A model generated the notes under the pieces. It had not been told where the DNA came from. It did no database searches and was given only the letters and a program-made list of their open reading frames with translations. A program made the position numbers and the translations under genes. Shown piece after piece: positions 9,242 through 17,080 of a stretch of DNA of 64,000 nucleotides. Every line of letters starts with the position of its first letter. The stretch's first letter is position 1. This DNA is from Deinococcus malanensis (GTDB lineage: Bacteria > Deinococcota > Deinococci > Deinococcales > Deinococcaceae): positions 1 through 64,000 of the forward strand of contig NZ_BMPP01000018.1 in the NCBI RefSeq assembly GCF_014647655.1, in the 5' to 3' direction.

Positions 9242-10822
9242 TCAATCTGCAGCGGCTGGATCGCCGAACTCGCTGAAATACCCCTTATCCAGCAGCTCCT
9301 GCTCTTTAGGCTTGTAGTACGACCTCGACACTGTTTCGGGCAGGTCCCCGAGCAGCGTAGCTGCCTGCTGAATGTCGCGCATCGTGGCGTTCTCCCTCGT
9401 GATGATGTGTGTAGCGACATCGTGCCGCACGACATGGGTTCGGTAGCGATGCCCCCTGACCTCCAGGCACGTGCTGAAGATGCCCCTGTAAAACACGGCA
9501 TTCAGGCACCGCTTCCATTTCACTGGGCCCTTCAATCCCGTGGTGCGTCCCCGCGAAGGCAGCACCCAGGGGCACTGCTCCTCGAAATCAGCCCCGATGT
9601 AGTCCGTCAGCTGGGACCGCCACCACTCGATCCATTCCGTGGCGGCGTTCGGGAGCTCCAGCTCGTACGCGCGGGGAACTTTGCGTCGTTCACCGTTCTT
9701 GGTTTCCTCAGGCTCGAACCGCACACACCAGCGTCCCCGGTCATTCTTGTACAGGTGCTTTCCCCAGCACATCATGGTCCAGTTCTCCAGCCGAATGGGC
9801 ATGAAAGGAGCCAACGCGAAGAACATCGCGGTCCGGCGGCGGGTGTAGGTCTGGTTGACGTAGGCGTTGCCGCGCCGGTTGCGGGGCACATGTATCTTCG
9901 CGTGCCGGGCAACCTCATGCATCTGCTGTGGTGTCAGTGCAGGGACGTCCTGGAGCTTGACGGCTTTCTTGTGATTCACTCGCTCGACCTCGACGCCAAG
10001 CTGGTACATCCTGATCCAGGGGGCCTCCGGATGTTTCGAGAACGGCTCGAAGCCACTCTTCAGCTCTCCCATGATTTCCAGGTAGCGTGCGACGCCAGCC
10101 ACCGAGAAACACACCTGCCTCACCATGGAGTACCCTCCTTTCTTCTTACGCTGCAGGTACCAATGGGCGAACTGCTCGAGAAGGTCCAGGTCGACAAGGT
10201 CGATCAGGGTGACATCCTGGCGACCTTGCTCTTTCACGCAGAACTCCAGAAGCCGGTTCAGGCCGTGCCGGTACCCCTGCAACGTTCTAGGGCGCAGCTT
10301 TCGCCGCTTGAACAGGCGCCAGCCCTGTCCGAAGTAGGCCTTGTCGCCATACGCCAGTTCCAGGTGAGCGAACTGTTCGGCGACGGCTTCCGGCCACTCC
10401 GAATGTAGGAATGCGGGCAGCGGGCTGGCCCCGGGTTCGTGAAGCTCGCGCCAGGTCTTCGGCCGATGTTCTTCCAGCTTCAGTAAGGGCTGGAGATCTC
10501 GCCGGAGGGCACGCACCCAGGACTGAAGGCTGCTGGCCAGATGAGGTTTGAGGCCGCCTTTGACCCTTCCGCCTGCTCCCTTGAGAACAGCATCAATCAC
10601 GTGCTCTTCCTCCAGAGCGAGGAACGAAAACGGCGCCTCGTGAAGATTGTCGTGTCCTGCGAGACCCAGGCAAAGATCACGCAGCGCGCGTCTGTAGTTG
10701 GCCAAGTCAGAGTCAGAGCGCTCTCCATTGATTCCACCTTTGCCGTCATGCCTGGGAAGCAACTTCCAGTAGTCAAAACCCTCTTGGATATTTTCTGGCA
10801 AATTCTCTTTGATTTGAATCAT
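9242..10822 (-). CDS. Tyrosine recombinase (phage-type integrase), 526 aa
   Basis: Site-specific recombinase of the lambda-integrase superfamily, which cuts DNA through a Tyr-phosphate link. Visible are the first catalytic Arg in MPIRLENW, the box-II HxxR in HVVRHD (His463, Arg466) and the nucleophile Tyr502 or Tyr503 in RSYYKPK, preceded by the usual LLGDLPETVS helix. The roughly 300 residues before the catalytic half hold the SAM-like core-binding domain (GYRHGLNRLLEFCV region) and an extra N-terminal part, so it is longer than a standard integrase of about 400 residues. It is not closely similar to the two other integrases of the window and belongs to a separate mobile module. The start at ATG 10822 has only a weak ribosome site. 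Confidence 0.88.
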   Translation of the reverse strand: MIQIKENLPENIQEGFDYWKLLPRHDGKGGINGERSDSDLANYRRALRDLCLGLAGHDNLHEAPFSFLALEEEHVIDAVLKGAGGRVKGGLKPHLASSLQSWVRALRRDLQPLLKLEEHRPKTWRELHEPGASPLPAFLHSEWPEAVAEQFAHLELAYGDKAYFGQGWRLFKRRKLRPRTLQGYRHGLNRLLEFCVKEQGRQDVTLIDLVDLDLLEQFAHWYLQRKKKGGYSMVRQVCFSVAGVARYLEIMGELKSGFEPFSKHPEAPWIRMYQLGVEVERVNHKKAVKLQDVPALTPQQMHEVARHAKIHVPRNRRGNAYVNQTYTRRRTAMFFALAPFMPIRLENWTMMCWGKHLYKNDRGRWCVRFEPEETKNGERRKVPRAYELELPNAATEWIEWWRSQLTDYIGADFEEQCPWVLPSRGRTTGLKGPVKWKRCLNAVFYRGIFSTCLEVRGHRYRTHVVRHDVATHIITRENATMRDIQQAATLLGDLPETVSRSYYKPKEQELLDKGYFSEFGDPAAAD

Positions 10823-11075
10823 TTTATTTACACTCCTTGCTTGAGTTCATCTATCGCTCGTGTTCACAACGAAGTCAACCTCTGTGGCATCGACGTAGAC
10901 CTGGTTCGTTGTGAAAAAAACTTGACTGATATGGACCAGGGGTGCCAGGAACGGCCTTGACATCGAGGACTTTCGGAAGCTTTCTGACCAGCACGGACAC
11001 GGGTGGACTCACGCGGCGTGCCTTGTTGCTGAAACTCCCAAAAACGATGCTGAGACCGCTCCAGCACGGCATTAT

Positions 11076-11303
11076 TTAAGCCTGCCTTCTGTCAGAAAGG
11101 TGCCGGGGACCAGGGGTCAAAAGCTCGGCCCGGCTGAGCCGTCTGCTCCCGCGAAACTCGTACTCGCGCAGTTCACCAGCCTCCACCATGCGTTTGAGCG
11201 TCCGCTCGGAAACGCAGGTGATTCGGGCAGCCTCCGGGTACGGCACCAGGTCACTCTCGGGGGAAATCATGGGTTTCTTCGCTGCGCTGGTCTTCTCGTT
11301 CAT
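11076..11303 (-). CDS. Small HTH (excisionase/MerR-like) DNA-binding protein
   Basis: 75-residue protein with one winged-helix motif: YPEAARITCVSERTLKRMVEAGEL followed by a basic wing. This is the pattern of excisionase-type (HTH_17) regulators, which bend DNA at attachment sites or control integrase genes. It lies 56 nt downstream of the 408-aa integrase on the same strand. It may serve that integrase or be a remnant regulator. The tail after the wing is short and low-complexity. Confidence 0.7.
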   Translation of the reverse strand: MNEKTSAAKKPMISPESDLVPYPEAARITCVSERTLKRMVEAGELREYEFRGSRRLSRAELLTPGPRHLSDRRQA

Positions 11304-11359
11304 GCTGTCTGCCTTTGGGTGGACCAGGGACGACGTCCCGGCCTTGCCTGGATGAGAGT

Positions 11360-12586
11360 TCAGGCGCCGACGCGCAGGGCGCCGTCGAGCGTCAGGTTGT
11401 CTGGGCCCTGCTGGAGCAGACCGCTCATTCCGGTTACGTGCAGGCGGTGCTCATGCCCGTAGACCGTGCGGTAGGTGTTCAGCGTCAGGCTCACGTTCTC
11501 GTGCCCCAGCCAGGTTTTCACTACTTCTGCCGGGACTCCCCTCGCCAGGTGCAGGCTGGCGCTGGTGTGTCGCAGGCCGTGGAAGGTTACGTGTTCCAGG
11601 CCCGCCTGTACCCCGAGCGCACGCGCCAGCTTGGACAGCCGGTCCGGGTGGAACGGGGTGCCTTTTACCGTCGTGAACACGTGCCCGCTGTCCACCCACT
11701 TCTCCCCCACCATCCTCCCGAGCTCCTGCTGTCTGAATTTCCAGGCCACCAGGAGGGCTACGGTCTCGGGCGCCAGGGGCACCGTCCGGTCGCCAGCTTC
11801 GGTCTTGGGGGTCCCCGGCGTCGGGCGGCCCCGGACGACCGCGAGGTTGTCGCGCACGTGCACGGTGCCCCGTTGCAGATCGACGTGCGCCCAGCGGAGG
11901 GCGGCCGCTTCTCCGCGCCGCAGGCCGAGCAGGCCCGTGATGTGAAAGACCGGTCCCGCGAGTTCCTCGAACGGGGCAGCCGCATTCAGGAAGGCTTCCA
12001 GCTGCTCGGGACTCAGGGCCCGGTTCTGCCTGGCCCGGCGGACAGGCCGGACTCTGGGCAGCTCTACGTCCTTCACGATGTTCCTTGAGACCACATCGTT
12101 CACTACGGCCAGCTGGAGGGCCTGCCGGAGCACGGAGCGGACCTGGCGGACCAGGGACAGGCTGTAGGTCCGGGCCAGCAGCATGTACAGCTGCTGAACG
12201 TGCTGGGCTTTGAGCTTCTGGACCCTGAGATGACCGATATGGGGGATCAGGTGAAGCCGGATCAGATCCTCGTTGTTAGCCACGGTTTTTGGCTTCCATT
12301 CGTCCCGCCGGGTGGCAACGAGCTCGCGGAGCAACGCCTCCACCGTCAGCGTGTCAGGGCTCCGGAGAAGGCCTCGGCTGTGGTCAGCCAGCAGCTGGGC
12401 AAGCACCAGACGACCCTCGGCCTCCGTGCGAACAACCCGGCTGACCTGCTGCTGGCCACCCGTGATGGCCACCGTGACCTTCACGCGGTACTGGCCCTGG
12501 TAAGGGCGCAGACTCCCCGCGCCGTTGGGGGCTTTCGTCCGCTTGCTGCGGGCTGCCTCAGCCACGGCGGACCCTGCGTTCTTCAT
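11360..12586 (-). CDS. Tyrosine recombinase (phage-type integrase), 408 aa
   Basis: Integrase with the standard domain order: N-terminal arm-binding beta domain (NGAGSLRPYQGQYRVKV), SAM-like core-binding domain (WKPKTVANNEDLIRLHLIPH), then the catalytic domain with Arg in LLGLRRGEAAALRW, HxxR in FHGLRHTSASL, LGHENV and the Tyr in LTLNTYRTVY. All catalytic residues are present. I chose the ATG at 12586, which overlaps the excisionase gene by about 28 nt; the longer reading from 12658 adds a Pro/Ser-rich stretch that runs antiparallel to nothing conserved and sits inside that gene. It is similar in architecture to the integrase at 15.8 kb (both have LRRGE, LGAPKTE-like and LRHT blocks), so the two may mark two insertions of related elements. 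Confidence 0.9.
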   Translation of the reverse strand: MKNAGSAVAEAARSKRTKAPNGAGSLRPYQGQYRVKVTVAITGGQQQVSRVVRTEAEGRLVLAQLLADHSRGLLRSPDTLTVEALLRELVATRRDEWKPKTVANNEDLIRLHLIPHIGHLRVQKLKAQHVQQLYMLLARTYSLSLVRQVRSVLRQALQLAVVNDVVSRNIVKDVELPRVRPVRRARQNRALSPEQLEAFLNAAAPFEELAGPVFHITGLLGLRRGEAAALRWAHVDLQRGTVHVRDNLAVVRGRPTPGTPKTEAGDRTVPLAPETVALLVAWKFRQQELGRMVGEKWVDSGHVFTTVKGTPFHPDRLSKLARALGVQAGLEHVTFHGLRHTSASLHLARGVPAEVVKTWLGHENVSLTLNTYRTVYGHEHRLHVTGMSGLLQQGPDNLTLDGALRVGA

Positions 12587-12758
12587 GCAGGCGGCGCTGC
12601 TCGGCTTCCCAGGCCAGCACGGCCTCGGCGGAAATGCGGAACTCTTTCTGCCCGACACGCACGGCGAAGATGGCGCCGGAGCGGACCATGCCGTAGACGA
12701 CTTTTTTACTGACGCCGAGGTACTCGGCTAATTCCTGGATGGAAAGGTACGGTTTCAA
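12558..12758 (-). CDS. Excisionase-like HTH protein
   Basis: 66 residues with the helix-turn-helix layout of HTH_17 excisionases: LSIQELAEYLGVSKKVVYGMVRSG, then the FAVRVGQKEFRISAEAVLAW wing and helix. It overlaps the start of the 408-aa integrase, the common xis-int arrangement. It probably controls the direction of recombination of this element. The basic C-terminus (EERRVRRG) fits DNA contact. Confidence 0.8.
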   Translation of the reverse strand: MKPYLSIQELAEYLGVSKKVVYGMVRSGAIFAVRVGQKEFRISAEAVLAWEAEQRRLHEERRVRRG

Positions 12759-12864
12759 GTTCGAAGCCTCTTGGAGGAGTGAGGTCTTCGGCGTGGTGAG
12801 GCCGCGGCTCGACGCGCAAGGCGGAGCAGGTCAGCGGGGCTGACGGGGCGGGATCAGGCCATCA

Positions 12865-12911
12865 CATCGTTTTGAGAAGCACCACAAGCCGCTTGACCGC
12901 TCAAAACGATG
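12865..12911. repeat. 12-bp inverted repeat near the excisionase gene
   Basis: CATCGTTTTGAG at 12865-12876 and its exact complement CTCAAAACGATG at 12900-12911, with a 23-base spacer. The right arm contains the stop codon of the 131-aa gene. It could be that gene's terminator (no T-run) or a binding or attachment site for the neighbouring xis-int module. Confidence 0.6.
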
Positions 12912-13296
12912 CGGGGGTGTGCGGCTCTACCCCAGCGTGAACCTGGGGCCGGGTGATTCTTGGGCGTGTCCGTCGAGCGACCTTTGCCTCGTCGTCCTCG
13001 CTTCGCTGACCCTGCAGGGTTCGCAGAAGCCGAGTGAGCAGGGCGCTGATCTCAACAGTCAGATCGACCCAATCCAGCTCACTCGCGACAATGCGCAGCG
13101 CTTGCAGGCGGCCGAGCAATCGGGCCTGAGCAAACAGGGCCAGAGTTGTGGTCATTCTGCGGGCAAACGCCTTGTAGGCCCTCTCGGTCGCTTCGAGCAC
13201 CTGTGCCTGCGCGGCGTCCCGCCTGCGTTGTTCGGCATGACGCCGCTTCGCGCCTGAGCGCGCGGCACCGTAACGGACATGAGCGGGAAGAGTCAT
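12901..13296 (-). CDS. Hypothetical protein, 131 aa
   Basis: Highly basic, Ala/Arg-rich helical protein of unknown family, with a predicted long helix (SGAKRRHAEQRRRDAAQAQ) that may form a coiled coil. No catalytic motif or membrane segment is seen. It is upstream of the excisionase-integrase pair on the same strand and may be part of that mobile module. Its stop lies inside a 12-bp inverted repeat. The coding call rests only on length and composition. Confidence 0.45.
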   Translation of the reverse strand: MTLPAHVRYGAARSGAKRRHAEQRRRDAAQAQVLEATERAYKAFARRMTTTLALFAQARLLGRLQALRIVASELDWVDLTVEISALLTRLLRTLQGQRSEDDEAKVARRTRPRITRPQVHAGVEPHTPASF

Positions 13297-13485
13297 CAGA
13301 GGAAAGGAAGCGCCACAACCGGCGATCTGACAACAGCTTAATTAGGCGGCAATTCTTTGTCTGCCGATTCGTCACATTCTTTAACCAGTGCTGTCCTGGC
13401 CGACATTTGTCGCTCAGGAGTCAGATGAATGAAGGTGCGCTGGCTGGCAAGCGCGCCGTCACCAAATGTTTCAGGCGGGCGTTGA

Positions 13486-14067
13486 TCAGGAGCAGTCCAC
13501 TGATTCACGAAGACCTGTTGCCCGCCAATGCCTTTTTTCCAGGACGCGCAAGTCTGGCTCATGAGCGATCGAAGTCAGGTAGCCGGCCAGGGCCTGAAGT
13601 TCGTGATCCTCGGGGTTGCCCGTCCAGACGCTCACTCGCACGAGATGGCCATACCCACACAGGTAGTTTGAGCCCTGATCATCCACCACAAGCACCCGGT
13701 GGGAGGGATATCGCGCACGGATCCACCGCGCCCTGAACTTCCTGGCGGGTTTCCTCAGTTCGTACTCGCCCTCTTCGGTTCGCCGCCAGGTGCACCGCTC
13801 CCGGTGCCAAAGGAAAAAGGCCCGACCGGCAAGGTCGAACTGGGTTTCCCGGGCAAGAACCTTGAGGCCGGCCATCATCCAGTCTTCGCTGGCAGCAGTC
13901 CACACCGCGAGGTCATAGTGCTCCGCCACGCGTTCCAGAAACGCCTGGAGGTACGGGCGAAGGAGAAAGCGGTGCCCTTCAGGCACTGATGAGTCCGCGA
14001 TGCCGTGCCAGAGGGTTTCATCCAGATCGAGAACCAGCAACGGACGAGGCGCTGAAGGATTCTCCAT
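13486..14067 (-). CDS. HAD-superfamily NIF/FCP1-like phosphatase
   Basis: Probable phosphatase of the NLI-interacting-factor (FCP1/SCP-like) branch of the HAD family. It has motif I LVLDLDETLWH, with the nucleophile Asp and the DLDET signature, then LRPYLQAFLERVAEHYDLAVWTA (motif II region) and motif III VLVVDDQGSNYL. I chose ATG 14067, which has AGGA seven bases upstream; a longer reading reaches into hisS. Length (193 residues) is normal for a stand-alone domain. It lies 67 nt downstream of the histidyl-tRNA synthetase gene and is probably cotranscribed. In eukaryotes this fold removes phosphate from proteins; the bacterial substrate is unknown. Confidence 0.78.
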   Translation of the reverse strand: MENPSAPRPLLVLDLDETLWHGIADSSVPEGHRFLLRPYLQAFLERVAEHYDLAVWTAASEDWMMAGLKVLARETQFDLAGRAFFLWHRERCTWRRTEEGEYELRKPARKFRARWIRARYPSHRVLVVDDQGSNYLCGYGHLVRVSVWTGNPEDHELQALAGYLTSIAHEPDLRVLEKRHWRATGLRESVDCS

Positions 14068-14134
14068 GCCTGATCCTTGCACGAGGATGTCCGGCGCTCT
14101 GTAAAAACCACCCTGACCCGTCATCAACCGAACT

Positions 14135-15466
14135 TCAGAGGCGTCGCCGAAGATCATGCGCCCATTGGGCTCTGCCCACCACGGTCTCCTCGCCCGTTTG
14201 AAGATCTTTGACTCGGACCTGCCCGGCCTGCAGCTCCGTCTGGCCCACCATCACGGCGAGACGAAAGCCCTTCCTGTCTGCGTACCGCAGTTGCTGCCCG
14301 AGCCTGTGTGGCTCCAGGTACACCTCTGTGTTGACGCCCTGAGCGCGCAGTTCCGCACCCAGCCGGAGAGCTTCCCCCTGGAATTCAGGTTGGAGCAGGG
14401 TCACCAGCACCTGGGCGGTGGTCGCCGCGCTGACCCCGAGGAGGCCAGCCTCCAGCAGGGCCGGCACCAGCCGGCTCACCCCGATGGACATTCCTACCCC
14501 AGGGAATGCGCCGGTGTGGAAGTTGCCCACCAGGTTCTCGTACCGGCCACCCGAGCAGATGCTGCCCAGGCCAGGAAAAGCCAGGAGCCTGGTCTCGTAC
14601 ACCGTGCCGGTGTAGTACCCCAGACCGCGGGCGACGCTCAGGTCCAGCTGGAAGTTCGAATCTGGGACGCCCAGATCCCGCAGGCCGGAAAGCACCCGCT
14701 GGAGATCGGCCACGCCCGCGTCGAAGACCGCGTTCACGGTCTGCCCTTCCAGTTCGGCGAGGACAGCCTCGGACGCCAGGCCGGCCGTCGCGAGGTCAAG
14801 AAGAGGGCTCAGGGTTTCTTCGTTCAAGCAGAAGGTTGTGGTGAGGTCCGCCCTGACCCGGTCAATTCCGACCTTCTCCAGACGGTCGAGGATCCGTAGG
14901 GCTTGTGGCACCGCTGCCGGCGCCAGACCCAGCCCTTCGAAGTAGCCCTGCAGCACCTGACGGTTGTTGATGCGGATACAGAAGGGGCCGATGTCCAATT
15001 GGGTCAGGGCCTCGCTGACCACGGCGGGCAGCACGGCGTCGTACATCAGGCTCAGAGAACCGCGGCCGATGACATCGATGTCCGCCTGGTAGAACTCCCG
15101 GTATCGGCCCGCCTGGGGCCGTTCTCCTCGCCAGACCTTCTGAATCTGGGACCGCTGGAAGGGAAAGACCAGTTGGCTCTCGTTCTGCGCGACGTACCGC
15201 GCCAGGGGGACGGACAGGTCGAAGTGCAGGGCCAGGTCGGTCTCGCGCTCGTCTGGCCCGGCGTTCAGGCGGGTCAGGGCGTAGATCTCCGCGTCGTCAC
15301 CGCCTTTGGCGGTCAGCACGTCCCGGTGCTCGACCCCTGACGTCTCGATGGGAGTGAAGCCGTGCGCCTCATAGGTGGCGCGAATGATGGAGAGAACGCG
15401 GTTAAAGGCGAGTTGTTGTGCGGGGAGATACTCCGGGAAGCCACTCAGGGCTCTGGGCTTGATCAT
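14135..15466 (-). CDS. hisS: Histidyl-tRNA synthetase (accessory copy?)
   Basis: Class II aminoacyl-tRNA synthetase that charges tRNA-His. The 443 residues contain motif 1 region, motif 2 (FPFQRSQIQKVWRGERP with FYQADIDVIG), the histidine-specific block, here ARGLGYYTGTVYE instead of the usual LVRGLDYYTRTVFE, motif 3 with GGRYENLVGNF and GVGMSIGVSRL, and a C-terminal anticodon-binding domain (AQVLVTLLQPEF onward). Length is normal. The location inside an island between integrases, followed by a phosphatase gene, suggests a second, transferred copy rather than the housekeeping one, but the window cannot show another copy. No T-box leader was found. The RGLGYYTG variant deserves comparison with resistant or divergent HisRS groups. 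Confidence 0.85.
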   Translation of the reverse strand: MIKPRALSGFPEYLPAQQLAFNRVLSIIRATYEAHGFTPIETSGVEHRDVLTAKGGDDAEIYALTRLNAGPDERETDLALHFDLSVPLARYVAQNESQLVFPFQRSQIQKVWRGERPQAGRYREFYQADIDVIGRGSLSLMYDAVLPAVVSEALTQLDIGPFCIRINNRQVLQGYFEGLGLAPAAVPQALRILDRLEKVGIDRVRADLTTTFCLNEETLSPLLDLATAGLASEAVLAELEGQTVNAVFDAGVADLQRVLSGLRDLGVPDSNFQLDLSVARGLGYYTGTVYETRLLAFPGLGSICSGGRYENLVGNFHTGAFPGVGMSIGVSRLVPALLEAGLLGVSAATTAQVLVTLLQPEFQGEALRLGAELRAQGVNTEVYLEPHRLGQQLRYADRKGFRLAVMVGQTELQAGQVRVKDLQTGEETVVGRAQWAHDLRRRL

Positions 15467-15793
15467 GTGAACCTGACCTCAGGCATCCTGCCCGGAGGAA
15501 CCGGCGCAGGCGGGGGGATGGGAAGTCGGCGCTGAGGCTCAGCGCGCGGCCCTGCGGGGTCCCGGGATGTCGATGCAAGCCGTCCATGCCGTTCAGGATA
15601 GGGCGAGATCGTGCCTTGGCCGCCCGCCAGGTGGCGTAGGCCATCTCCACATGAGGCGGCTCAACCAACAGCTCTCGCCCAACCGTCATAGACCCCGTCT
15701 AGCGTCGCTGCCAGCCCTGGATGTATCCCGCGGTTAGAGCGAACATCCGACTCCCTGAAGAGCAGAACGCTCACTGGGAGGGAGAAAAACAGG
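15467..15793. other. Divergent intergenic region between hisS and integrase
   Basis: Contains upstream sequences of both genes. On the minus strand GAGGT lies shortly before the hisS ATG; on the plus strand GGGAGGGAG lies before the integrase ATG. I looked for the conserved T-box element (AGGGTGGNACCGCG) reading toward hisS and did not find it. No gene is supported. Confidence 0.45.
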
Positions 15794-16975
15794 ATGAGAC
15801 GACGCGAGAATGGCGAAGGCTGTGTCAAGAAACTGCCGAGTGGGAGTTACCGCTGGCAGGTCACGCTGGGCTTCGATGAACGGGGCAAGCAGTTGCTCAA
15901 GAGCGGGACGGAAAAGACGAAGAAGGACGCGGACCGGGCGCGGGTGCAGGCGCTGGCGGATCATCAGCGGGGCCTGCTGCCCATCCCAAGTCAGATCCGG
16001 CTGGCGGACTGGCTGCCGCGCTGGCTGGAGTTGAAACGGCCAGGTCTGGCGCCGAAGACGTACGCGAATTACGAGTACATCGTCCAGAGGCACCTGGGGC
16101 CTCTTCTGGGCCAGCGCAAGCTGCAGGACCTCAAACCCAGTGATATCCGGGCCGCGTACGTCAAGCTCTCCGATCAGGGGTTCTCGAAGTCTCTCCTGCA
16201 TCAGGTGCGTGTGATCTTGCGTCAGGCGCTGCAGGAGGCAGTCTTCGACGAGATCGTGGCCAGGAATGTGGCTGAACTGGCCCGACTCCCCAGTTTCCGG
16301 AGAGGAAAGACAGCCCGGGCGCTGGACACGGAAGAGGTCGGGGCTTTCCTGCAGGCGGCCCGAGCCCACCGTCTGGGGCTGCTCTTCGAGTTTGTGATTG
16401 CGAGCGGGTTGAGGCGTGGCGAAGTCTGCGCCTTGAAATGGAGCCATCTTGATTTGGACCAGGGTCTATTGCGGGTGAGGGAGAACATCACGGTCGTGAA
16501 TGGGAAGGCCACACTGGGGGCGCCGAAGACCGAGTCTGGGATGCGTGATCTCCACCTCGCCGCAGACACGGTGACGCTGTTGCGACGACACCAGCGGGAC
16601 CAGCAGGCCGAAGGGTGGGCTGGCTCGAGCCACGTCTTCACGAACGCGAAGGGACAGCGCCTGTACCCCGACTCATTAACCAAGCTCGCAGGCAAGATTG
16701 CTGGGCAGGCCGGGTTAGGTTCGCTACGCTTCCATGATCTGCGGCATACCTATGCGAGCCTGATGCTCTCGAAAGGCGTCCCTATGGAGGTGGTGAGTGA
16801 AAAGCTCGGACACAGCCGCCCGAGCACGACCGCCGATATTTACCGGCACATTTTCGTTGAGGAGCACCAGCGGCATACCTTCTCACTGACCGCCTTACTG
16901 GCCCCGGTCCCCCTCAAACTCAGAAGTGCAGCGAAGCGCCCTGAACAGATACAGGATGAAGAGCCAGCCGCTTAA
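15794..16975 (+). CDS. Tyrosine recombinase (phage-type integrase), 393 aa
   Basis: Complete integrase. It has an N-terminal AP2-like arm domain (SGSYRWQVTLGFDERGKQ), a SAM-like core-binding domain (LAPKTYANYEYIVQRHLGPLLG), and a catalytic domain with Arg in SGLRRGEVCALKW, HxxR in FHDLRHTYASL, LGHSRPSTT and the Tyr nucleophile in ADIYRHIF. All catalytic residues are present. A good GGGAGGGAG ribosome site precedes ATG 15794. It is transcribed alone, towards the end of the helicase operon, whose last gene is convergent with it (105 nt gap). The C-terminal 40 residues are polar and variable. Confidence 0.92.
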   Translation: MRRRENGEGCVKKLPSGSYRWQVTLGFDERGKQLLKSGTEKTKKDADRARVQALADHQRGLLPIPSQIRLADWLPRWLELKRPGLAPKTYANYEYIVQRHLGPLLGQRKLQDLKPSDIRAAYVKLSDQGFSKSLLHQVRVILRQALQEAVFDEIVARNVAELARLPSFRRGKTARALDTEEVGAFLQAARAHRLGLLFEFVIASGLRRGEVCALKWSHLDLDQGLLRVRENITVVNGKATLGAPKTESGMRDLHLAADTVTLLRRHQRDQQAEGWAGSSHVFTNAKGQRLYPDSLTKLAGKIAGQAGLGSLRFHDLRHTYASLMLSKGVPMEVVSEKLGHSRPSTTADIYRHIFVEEHQRHTFSLTALLAPVPLKLRSAAKRPEQIQDEEPAA

Positions 16976-17080
16976 AACAATCAGTACAGACCTTGTAAAT
17001 CCTCGCTTTACACTTCAGCTCAGGGATGAATCAAGTGGTGTGCAGCAGTCCCCAGTCCGGAGCCTAGATAGAGGAACAAC

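Noticed and set aside
13338..13562. 74-codon minus-strand ORF overlapping the end of the phosphatase gene
   Set aside because: No family and no start signal.
15467..15793. Possible T-box leader of hisS
   Set aside because: The conserved T-box sequence is absent; only a partial CCGCGG match.
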